Assembly (NCBI GenBank): GCA_037367405.1
Contig: JAZKJV010009791.1
Coordinates: 1-64,000 of the forward strand
Source: Ottelia alismoides
Taxonomy: Eukaryota; Streptophyta; Magnoliopsida; Alismatales; Hydrocharitaceae
Direction: 5' to 3'
Length of the DNA: 64,000 nucleotides
Shown here: positions 56,669 to 64,000 of the stretch, piece after piece
Numbering within the stretch: position 1 is the stretch's first letter
Layout of the letters: each line of letters starts with the position of its first letter
The notes under the pieces: generated by a model
What the model saw: the letters and a program-made list of their open reading frames with translations, nothing else
Told to the model about the DNA's origin: nothing
Database searches by the model: none
Program-made: the position numbers and the translations under genes

Positions 56669-56969
56669 AATAACATAGCCATTGTGCCAGATTATAGGTA
56701 ACTAAATCTCCCTTAAGAGTATTTCATTTAAAATACTTTTGGAGCAACGCAAATTTTTATAAGATGAAGTGGTTTAAGGGTCAAACTTTTCATGGTTGAA
56801 TTTAGGGATAGCTCCCCTTTCCCATTCCCTAGTTTGACAATCCTTGAGAAGGACACCAGATGGGACCAAAATGGCTACACAATTACTGATAAGTCGAGTT
56901 CTTATAATGATTAAGCAATTACTTACCAAAGTTAAGAAGCTACAAAATACTTGACTGATTGAATCTAAC

Positions 56970-57078
56970 CTGAAATAGGCTTTTTGGAGAGCTGCCCCCA
57001 GGTCTCCAGCTGCAAAGGCTTCACTTTTAAGAACTTGAGTGTGCAAGTATTTGGCACAAAATTTAGCAACAACCTTGC
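56970..57078 (-). CDS. PP2C protein phosphatase, internal exon (109 bp)
   Basis: The exon encodes (G)GKVVAKFCAKYLHTQVLKSE then AFAAGDLGAALQKAYF(R). In PP2C phosphatases this follows the metal-binding DGHGG motif, whose last Gly codon is split at this acceptor (..G|GC). The acceptor is TATTTTGCAG|GC and the donor is TTTCAG|GTTAGA. The length 109 = 2 + 35 codons + 2; the trailing AG pairs with the A that opens the exon at 8631 to give Arg. There are no stops and conservation is strong, in contrast to every surrounding element. The upstream exon with the DGHGG motif is not found between 57079 and 64000. Confidence 0.88.
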
Positions 57079-57667
57079 CTGCAAAATATGTTCTTTGATA
57101 TGAAAAATAGCAGAAAACAGATAAAATAATGCAGACAAACATGGTATGACCCATTAAACCACTGCAGTACGAAATTAGAAGCCCCTGTGCACCATGGTGT
57201 TACAAAATAAATCACGATAGAATAATGCAGACAAACAGGGTATGACCCATTAAACCACTGCAGTACAAAATTAGAAGCCCTGTGCACCATGGTGTTACAA
57301 AATAAATCACGATGGAATTTTATGAGGAATACATCAAAAAAATGTCAATCTACAAATAGTGAGAGCACTGTCTAAGTTCATGGAAATTATTAGTAACCGG
57401 TCAAAAAATCAAAGTCAAGTGTTAGCAAAGAGCAAGGACTAGGTTTTTATAGGCGCCAACCAAACTTTCAATGTGAGATAGTTGTACAACTGTGGGCCAC
57501 GGGTGCCGCCCTTCCTTTTAGGTGATCCACACCTTGGTTCTTCGGGTATAGAAATGGATGCATGCTACGTGAATAATTGTGACCCAAATTCTCCGAAGTT
57601 TATGATGCAGATCCAGTTATAGCTGAACCAAACAAATCATTGTTTTGGATCAAAGGCCCATTTATCT
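57079..57667. other. PP2C upstream intron with a 96-bp tandem duplication
   Basis: Non-coding. GCAGACAAAC recurs 96 bp apart (57131 and 57227). The unit, including CCACTGCAGTAC and GTGCACCATGGTGTTAC, is duplicated nearly identically across about 57,124-57,315. Nothing else is recognised. Confidence 0.7.
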
Positions 57668-57984
57668 TATTGGAGTATTTGGTTGTGGGCCTATTGAGTT
57701 GTAGATGGGTAAATGGATACCTCCAGGATCCATTTACCACATCCTTGTGTTTAGCCCCACATCTACCAGTGGTGGGACTTAGAGGCTCTGTGGAGGCTAT
57801 ATAAGGACCTCCTGTATCCATTGAGAAAAAGCAATGAAGCATATGCCCCTCTGAGGGCTTCTCCCGTGGTTTCATCCCGCTCCTTAGGGAGTAGGGTTCC
57901 ACGTAAAATCTCTTGTTCCATGTTTTATCTTTCCTTCTTTATGCTCTGTCTATCATTTATGCTTCCGCTTCCTATTTTCTAACA
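57668..57984 (+). mobile_element. Solo LTR of the small non-autonomous LTR family (317 bp)
   Basis: It aligns end to end with the LTRs at 58356-58670 (reverse strand) and 22627-22904: GGTGGGACTT, GGAGGCTATATAAGGA, GAGGGCTTCTCCCGTGGTTT and ATTTTCTAACA. The flanks TATCT (57663-57667) and TATCG (57985-57989) match at 4 of 5 bases. No internal sequence adjoins it. Confidence 0.85.
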
Positions 57985-58355
57985 TATCGCCCAGCTTGAA
58001 ATTTTATCAGAGGTGGAAGACCTTTCTTGCAAGCTAAAGTATTAAATCATGCAGCTGCTTTTAGCCAACACGATGCTTCTAGGTCAATAGACCAAGAAAA
58101 TGGCGAGTACCACATATGAACAAGAAAAGAGTACATATAATCACGTGAAAATCAGGAAAGCATGTTGCTAAGAAAAGATAGAATCATATACACTACATGA
58201 AATAGTAGAGGATGATTAGTAATATTCCATCACTCGGTCTCGTACAGGCATCCCTCACCTCGTCTCCATCCAGAAAAACACCTCATGGGGTTTGACAAGC
58301 CTAATTCATTACATATTCTAACTCCATGTCTTGCTTCCACTGTCCATGGACCTAT
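57985..58355. other. Intronic spacer, nothing recognised
   Basis: No gene or repeat is supported. The last five bases CCTAT (58351-58355) are the target duplication of the next element. Confidence 0.4.
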
Positions 58356-58670
58356 TGTTAGAAAATCAGAAGCGGAAGCGTAAACATGGATAAACAATAA
58401 ACATCAAAGAAGAACGGGATTTTAACGTGGAACCCTACTCCGTGAGGAGCGGGATGAAACCACGGGAGAAGCCCTCAAAGGGGCGAATACTTCATTCCTT
58501 TTTCACATCAGTTACAGGAGGCGTGGGGCTCCTTATATAGCCTCTCCAAGGCCTCCAAGTCCCACCACTGGACGATGTGGGACTAAACACTGGATGGGGT
58601 AAATGGATCTCCTCCAGGATCCATTTACCCTGCTACAACAGAATGGGCGCATACAACGAATGCTCCAACA
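58356..58670 (-). repeat. 3' LTR of the MSI1-carrying element
   Basis: On the plus strand it runs TGTTAGAAAATCAG to ATGCTCCAACA. On the minus strand it contains a TATA-like GGCTATATAAGGAGCC. Confidence 0.9.
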
Positions 58671-59589
58671 CTCCCCCTCAAGCTGGAGCATGCAATGCTC
58701 AGCTTGGACAAACAGAAAGAAACTCAGCTCAATGCTACAGGACACTACAGACAATATAAACCCAACGCGCGCATGCTGCAGTCGAGGACGTTGCTTCTCA
58801 TGTCGTGCAGGTGAGGAGGACGAACGGGCTAGAGTGTGAGTCAACTGAAGACTCGGAATCTGACCATCGAGTCTGAACTGCAACTGAAGTCTCTGCAACT
58901 GAAAATGAGTCTCCTCGACGGAGTACTCTGGCCCGCCACAATAATGTGGACAACTGCTCCATCTCTGAAAAGGGCCGAACTGAAAAATGGTTGTGGCTGT
59001 GCAATCCTCGTCGAAGTCCACGGTCGCTCGAGAATGGAGTCTGAAAATAGTCTCCTCGTCGGAGAACTGGGTCTCTCCCATCTAGCTCAGAGAATGGTGC
59101 ACTGCTCTGGTGTACCTATGATACTACATGAAAACCCTTGCCCTCAAGGGAATGGTCCTCTGCTCTGGAGTCTCTATGGCTCACATGAAAACTCTGGCCG
59201 AACAACAACAAGAATGATGGGGACCATGAACTAATGATGGCAACATATGCTCATCTGAAAATGACCGCACACTCGTGCGTGTCTGAAACTGGAGACTCAG
59301 AAACAATGATCATCGAGTCTGAAACCGACCTGTAGAGTCTGATCAACTGGCTGGTCTGGAGACTGATATCTGAATTTGGAATCTGGATCAAGACCTGTGA
59401 CTCTACATATATACTCCCCCTTTCTCCCATACTTGTCGGAAAACATGGACGTCGACCAAGTTGGGAGAAGACAACAATGATATGGGGGTAAAAGCAAAAC
59501 AATTTAGCCGATCACAAAATCTTCTTCGGTTTTTCAAAACATGAACATCACAAAGAATTTCTTGCGGCTTTTCCTTTTCTTTAAGCTGT

Positions 59590-59960
59590 CATCTTCATTT
59601 TTTTAAAAAATATTTTTTTATTTTTTTTAAAGCTGTTTCATTTTTTTCGGCTTTCATCATTTTTTTAATGCGTGCGGCTCTTTTTTCTAAATTGTACGCG
59701 CCCCTCTTTTTTTTAATTTCTTCTCTCATTTTTCCCCGGCCCAAAGGGCCCAAATCAACGACCTTGCCTCTTTTTTTATCATGTGGGCTCAAAACAGCCC
59801 ATTTGGACTTTACAAAATCTCTCTCTCATTTTTTTGTAATACAGGGCATCTCCTCTTCCTTTATGGACCTTGTCTCCTCTTTTTTTATTTTAACGTTGGG
59901 ACGACCCCCTCCCTTTTTTTAAGCCCAATAAGAGCCTTACAATAAATAGGGCATTTTTTT
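59590..59960. repeat. T-tract array (family counterpart of 23840-24130)
   Basis: Frequent runs of 6-9 T are separated by short mixed sequence (TTTTTTTAATGCGTGCGGC; CCCTCTTTTTTTTAATT). On the minus strand this corresponds to the A-tract array of the plus copy, including the shared GCGCG.AC and GGGCC words. Confidence 0.65.
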
Positions 59961-59999
59961 AATAAAACCCGGGCCTACAGAGCCCTAGGGTTCCCGTTG

Positions 60000-60700
60000 G
60001 AACCTCTCTCGACTATTGCCGCCGCCGCCCCGAAAGGGGGTTCTCTGTTTCGCGAGATGGTGTAGCGCGAGTTGCGTGCAAGGAGATCTCGGAAGGACGC
60101 CGCCACCGCCTGGGTTGTTGTGCGATTGGGTTGCTACCGCCTGCCTGGGGCCGTGGCCAAGGTGGACCTGGGCGAGCATGAGGTAGTTGGGCTCGTTCTC
60201 GGAGGTGTGGGTACCAAGGATCATCTTCTGGACGGAGTAGTCCTTGCCGGGGGGCTCGACGCGGTCGGGGAGCCACTGGACGGTGAGGGAGGGGCACTCG
60301 AAGGCGTGGGTGATGACGAGGTCGTAGAGTCAAGGGCTGCCTCCTGCAGCCTTATTGTTGACACGGGAATCAGAGGGCGCCGCCTGGAGCGTGGGGCCGC
60401 CTGGCGCGAGATGGGAACTTCGGGCGACGGAGGCGCGAGGGGGGGTTCCTCCTGTGTTTGGAATAGCGGCATCAGGGATTGCCGCTTGGAATCACATATG
60501 TCGCCTGGGAACTGCATGCGGTCGCCTTGGAATAGCGGCATCAGGGGGAGGCCGATGGGGCTTCCAGTTCTCGCGTTGCATGTGCGCTAGACTCGAGATA
60601 CTCGCCAAAGGAGCATCCTCTTTGGCCTGCAGAAGTCCCTGGTGGACTTGTCTTGGAGGATGGCAGCGAGCATGACCTCAAGAGATTAGGGTTTCAAAAC
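60000..60700 (-). other. GC-rich cargo block including the captured gene piece
   Basis: This block occupies the place of the GC-rich block at 23120-23730 in the sister copy but differs in sequence. It contains the MSI1-like segment plus flanking GC-rich sequence that I do not recognise. A motif TGGAATAGCGGCATCAGGG occurs twice (~60,460 and ~60,530). On the plus strand a 172-codon frame (60072-60590) is antisense to the captured piece and has no recognised domain. Confidence 0.6.
60165..60329 (-). pseudogene. Captured 55-codon fragment of MSI1 (WD40 histone-binding protein)
   Basis: The minus strand reads LYDLVITHAFECPSLTVQWL, then PDRVEPPGKDYSVQKMILGT and HTSENEPNYLMLAQV. From memory this matches the N-terminal region of plant MSI1 (RbAp46/48 family; subunit of CAF-1 and PRC2) at most positions. 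The normal HALEWPSL block reads HAFECPSL. Similarity stops abruptly at both ends: a TGA codon precedes LYD, and after AQV the frame runs into unrelated sequence. It is oriented in the sense direction of the LTR element. It lacks a start, the histone-binding helix and the WD40 propeller, so it is a gene fragment, not a working gene. Confidence 0.88.
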
Positions 60701-60820
60701 CCATAAAAAAATCCCAGAACTTGAATCATGAAAATAAATATAAATGATCTTCAAGAATATCAACATTACAATCGAATCTCGGAAAAACTAAAGAACCTGA
60801 AATCCTCGAGAATCGACCCG

Positions 60821-61147
60821 CTCTGATACCATGTTAGAAAATCGGAAGCGGAAGCGTAAACATGGATAAACAATAAACATCAAAGAAGAACGGGATTTTA
60901 ACGTGGAACCCTACTCCATGAGGAGCGGGATGAAACCACGGGAGAAGCCCTCAAAGGGGCAGATACTTCATTCCTTTTTCACATCAGTTACAGGAGGCCT
61001 GGGGCTCCTTATATAGCCTCTCCAAGGCCTCCAAATCCACCACTGGACGATGTGGGGACTAAACACTGGATGGGGTAAATGGAATCTCCTCCAGGATCCA
61101 TTTACCCTGCTACAACAGAATGGGCGCATACAACGAATGCTCCAACA
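60821..61147 (-). repeat. 5' LTR (60832-61147) and PBS of the MSI1-carrying element
   Basis: PBS TGGTATCAGAG on the minus strand immediately follows the LTR end. The LTR is about 97% identical to its partner by eye. It is followed by CCTAT, the target duplication. Confidence 0.9.
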
Positions 61148-61152
61148 CCTAT

Positions 61153-62470
61153 CAAGGACGAAAATGATTTGGCTTAGCACATGCTCTTGCAATGTGCACC
61201 TCAACAAAGCTGGAGCCTTGGACATGGTGCAATGTCGCAGACAGAGATAGAAATCATTCGAAAGAACCTAGTGACTAATGAACTAGACGTCTAGGTTAGT
61301 TCAACTGTATTAGTCCATGAATCTTCTGTCCGAGACCACAACACATAGTACTCCGATCCTTTCAACTTGATAGAAATGCCCAGTACCATCACAGAAGAAG
61401 TCAGGTACACAGGCTTATTCTCGGTGGACGTCGTGGTGATCATGCAGGTCAAGAAAAAGTGACCTAGAAAATATTTGTTGTCTTAATCAAGCACATGGAT
61501 GGCCTAAGTCACCGATTCAATCCTTTTTAACTTTTGTAGCAGCAAAAAGTGGTAGATAAGCCATAAATCAGATCGTATCGGTGTCGGAAGTTGGTCGCAA
61601 TGCCAGAGAAGGTCTCCGATGGCACCTGCAGGTGGCTGGCAGTGCCTGAGGTTGGGCCTAGCGACTCCGTAGAGGAGCCAATGTGGCCCAGGTCCCTCAG
61701 GCGAATGCTTAAGAGGTTGTACAACACCACCTTTAGTGTCGTAGGTGGATGGCAATGTCGGAGGAGGGCTCCGAGTGCCCTTGTGTCACCGGTGGAGGGC
61801 TCACAGGTGGATGGCGGCGTCTGATGGGGGGGCTCTGTTAGCTCTTGCATCGCCGGCGGAGGACCCGCAGGGGTCCAAATGCTAGCAGCTGCGACGTAAA
61901 GGGGATTAAGGCCTTGCATGAAGCCCTAGACGCAGTCATAGGGCACACATAAAGCTTGGTGACGGTTGCGGAGAGACGGAAGGCTGGTGGTGGCAGCGGG
62001 ATCTAGGTCAGAATACCTTATCTAGGACCGATGTTACGATACCATGAGGAAAAAGATGAGAGAAAGCAATGAATTATTTTATTCATGAGGTCTAGGGGTC
62101 CTTATATAGGACGGACCCCTAGAGTGCTCATGATTGCGAAAATACATGAATACATCCAGAGCGGTTACAACAAAATAAGATAAACATAAATACGTCACTA
62201 ACACTCTCCCTCAAGTTAGAGCATATATAGTGCAAGCTGAAGATACGTTGTGATGTGTGCAGTAATACTTTTCATCGATTCACATCGCTCATCGCGGAAC
62301 TAAGAGGTAATCTACTTTTCATCTCATGTCTCATTTCATTTATACCGCTAGCTTATCATGCTCTGACAGAAGATATGCAAATGCTCTCATGACTATTTCT
62401 GTTCCTAGAGACCATCATAGTGCCTTTACATGATTATGACTAGCAACAATTTTTTGAAAGCCAGAAAAAG
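61153..62470 (-). mobile_element. LTR-element recombinant: internal-LTR-internal remnant
   Basis: A 159-bp LTR (62045-62203, plus-strand ends TGAGGAAAAAG and CACTAACA) has a PBS-like TGGTATCG on its left (minus-strand downstream, 62037-62044). A purine tract TGAGGGAGAG lies on its right (62204-62213). An LTR between a polypurine tract and a PBS is the middle of a tandem element, not an end. The left part (61,153-62,036) is leader or gag-like GC-rich sequence with degenerate ~64-bp repeats at ~61,560-61,870. The right part is the pol 3' end or UTR, cut by an L1. No intact domain was found. Confidence 0.6.
62045..62203 (-). repeat. Single LTR of the tandem recombinant (159 bp)
   Basis: On the minus strand it starts TGTTAGTGACG, has a TATA-like TCCTATATAAGGACC and ends TTTTTCCTCA before TGGTATCG. 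Confidence 0.7.
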
Positions 62471-64000
62471 GGGGAGACACTCATTGGTGTTCGCCCCATT
62501 TATTTATTAAAGAAACAGTAAACAGGGAATTTACAAAGGGAACGAGAAAACGAAACAAGCAAAGAAACTACAAAGCCCGCTCATCAACCAATCGCGCACA
62601 ATGCATCTCCACGTTTTCCTTGTAGAAGCGTTGCCCAGAGAGAAGAGCTGCATTTCTGCCCAGCCATAATGCCCACAAAATTGCCACGGGCCTAAGTAGC
62701 TCCCGCTAATCTCTATTTCTGTTTGCCACCATCGAATCACAGAAGGAAGCCAAATCGGAAGTGCATAACCATGCCAATCTTGCGTCCTCCCAGATCATAG
62801 TCACTTTATGGCATCTGAAGAAAAGGTGCTCAAGGGACTCCACCGCCGTGTCGCACAAAATGCACCTATCAGAGACGGAGCCCAGCAGCCTAGCACATCG
62901 ATCTCTTGTCATCAAACTTTGCCTAGGAAATAGCCAGAGGAAGAAGCCAATCCGCTCAGGGAGCCGGAGACCCCAGAAGAAACCGCAATCACGAAACATA
63001 GTCTCCGACCGCGAGGGTGGAGGCCTACAAATCGCCCCATACGCCTTCCTCGCCGAGAACGGGCCCAAATGCCACACCCAGTGATCCCTTCCCACAGTAG
63101 GACGCCCCGCATCCTTGATAGAGTCCAGCAAGGCAAGAAAATCTTCAAGTCTTTGGTCTCAGAAATTAGATGAGAAGGCCGGGAACCAATTACCGTCCGA
63201 CTAGCAAGATGCGACCCGAGCACTCCTATCAGCCGCTAGAGCGAACAGGCGAGGGTACCGCGAGCACAAAGCCCCCCCGTCCAATCATCAGTCCAGAAGT
63301 TGAAAGATTCGCCATTTCCAAACACCGGCCTAAAGAAGGATAAAAAACTGGAGAAGACCTCCACCACCCCCTTCCAAAACGGTGTGGGGGATCCCACCTG
63401 ATCAGCCGCGAACGGAGGCGTCTCGTTGACGCCATAGATCTCGCGCAACACTTTGCTACAAAAATCCTCCCCTGGGCCCCAAAGTCTGCTCGCCCACTTA
63501 AGAAGCAAACGTCATTAACATGCTCCATTCTCCGCACCCCCAGCCCCCCTCGTTTTTGCGTAGCGTAACTTCTCCCATTCAACCAGGTGCAATCCCCCGA
63601 CTCCTCCCCATGCTTGCCCCATAAAAAATCTCCGCATAAGCTTCTCAAGACGATTGCGAATCCCCTTCGGTAGCCGACGATTGGACAAGAAGTACACAGG
63701 GATGGAGGAGAGAACCGCCTTTAAGAGGACCAGTCGTCCCCCTTAGAGAGAATGGCCGACTTCCACCCTGCCAACCTCGCATCCACCTTCTCCACGACCC
63801 TGAGTCAATCCCTCAATCTCATTCTTCCCACCGCCAAGGGCATCCCCAGGAGTCAATCGGAAGAGAGCCGCATGCAGACCCCAAAACCCGCCCACACGCG
63901 TCGCCTCCTCCGTCGGGATGCTGAAAGGGACGACCTTTGATTTATCCACATTCTTGGAAAGACCGGACATCTCATTGAAAAGATCCAGGTCCACAGACAT
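62471..64000 (-). pseudogene. L1-type LINE, 3' part, running off the right edge
   Basis: On the minus strand, in L1 ORF2 order: the post-RT block LFNEMSGLSKNVDKSKVV (63743-64000), LPKGIRNRLEKLMRRFFMGQ, GLGVRRMEHVNDVC, then LLKWASRLWGPGEDF and EIYGVNETPPF. The zinc-finger RVT region GFFLWLFPRQSLMTRDRCAR with CILCDTAVESLEHLFFRC (62706-63131) comes last. Frames change near 63,740, 63,520 and 63,230. The 3' end lies near 62,471; no clear poly-A tail was found. The RT core is outside the window. Confidence 0.8.

Larger units (their letters stand above)
8632..56969 (-). other. 48.3-kb PP2C intron filled with nested transposons
   Basis: The donor CAG|GTTAGATT lies at 56970/56969 and the acceptor CTTTGTAG|A at 8632/8631. 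The flanking exons encode adjoining PP2C peptides in matching phase (phase 2), which makes one continuous intron the simplest reading. A branch-point-like TTTTTAAC lies roughly 35-40 nt upstream of the acceptor. Nearly all of the 48,338 bp is accounted for by identifiable transposable elements. Alternatives are a pseudogene split by insertions, or misassembly. Confidence 0.75.
58356..61147 (-). mobile_element. Small non-autonomous LTR retrotransposon carrying an MSI1 fragment
   Basis: The 2,792-bp element has LTRs of 315 and 316 bp (58356-58670 and 60832-61147) and a perfect 5-bp duplication CCTAT (58351-58355 and 61148-61152). PBS TGGTATCAGAG on the minus strand is at 60821-60831, and a purine tract GAGGGGGAGTG lies beside the left LTR. 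There is no gag or pol. From the PBS side the interior holds a GC-rich block with an MSI1-derived piece (60165-60329), a T-tract array and a 3' region shared with the copy at 22627-24942. Confidence 0.92.

Noticed and set aside
60072..60590. 172-codon plus-strand open frame
   Set aside because: It is antisense to the MSI1-derived piece and to the LTR element; long only because the block is GC-rich with few stops.
1..64000. CRISPR arrays, rRNA genes, operons
   Set aside because: No direct-repeat/spacer arrays or rRNA sequence; splice sites and plant transposons show nuclear plant DNA.

Overview
This is nuclear DNA of a flowering plant with a large, transposon-rich genome; the species cannot be named from the sequence. 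The evidence is plant-type Ty1/Copia, Tekay-like chromoviral Ty3/Gypsy, RTE and L1 LINEs, hAT and Mutator-type non-autonomous DNA elements, and LTR elements primed by initiator-Met tRNA (TGGTATCAGAGC).

Only two short host exons are visible, both on the minus strand: 56970-57078 and 8478-8631. They encode adjacent pieces of one protein phosphatase 2C (PP2C). They join in phase (AG|A = Arg) to give ...[15 protein letters not shown]..., so everything between them (8632-56969, 48,338 bp) reads as a single giant intron. No further PP2C exon was found on either side, so the neighbouring introns exceed 8.4 kb (downstream, left) and 6.9 kb (upstream, right). About 263 bp of 64 kb is host coding sequence.

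Layout from the left. 1-2954 is the 3' part of a Tekay-type LTR inside a Copia element (Copia-1, to 4906), itself inside a minus-strand Copia (Copia-0, to about 8.1 kb). Then come the PP2C exon and a 305-bp Mutator-type MITE 54 bp from the acceptor. A 2.4-kb solo LTR lies at 10231-12647 and an L1 remnant at 13.5-15.5 kb. A decayed RTE LINE (15.84-26.69 kb) is split by nested hAT elements, a small LTR element and an L1 fragment. A further L1 (26.7-28.5 kb) is split by a 5'-truncated RTE.

28563-56668 is one minus-strand Copia (Copia-3, about 4.4 kb of its own sequence) blown apart by four insertions. These are an 848-bp hAT element, Copia-2 (31037-39397, containing an intact 3.3-kb RTE LINE with a 1060-aa ORF), a young 13.5-kb Tekay-like Gypsy element (40402-53924), and a hAT MITE with a smaller MITE inside it.

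Right of the second PP2C exon are a solo LTR and a non-autonomous LTR element (58356-61147) that carries a 55-codon piece of the chromatin gene MSI1. An internal-LTR-internal recombinant follows, and then an L1 running off the window. Most insertions are supported by target-site duplications (TSDs) read directly from the sequence: 5 bp for LTR elements, 8 bp for hAT, 9 bp for the Mutator MITE and 17 bp for the RTE LINE. The nesting order is therefore largely recoverable.
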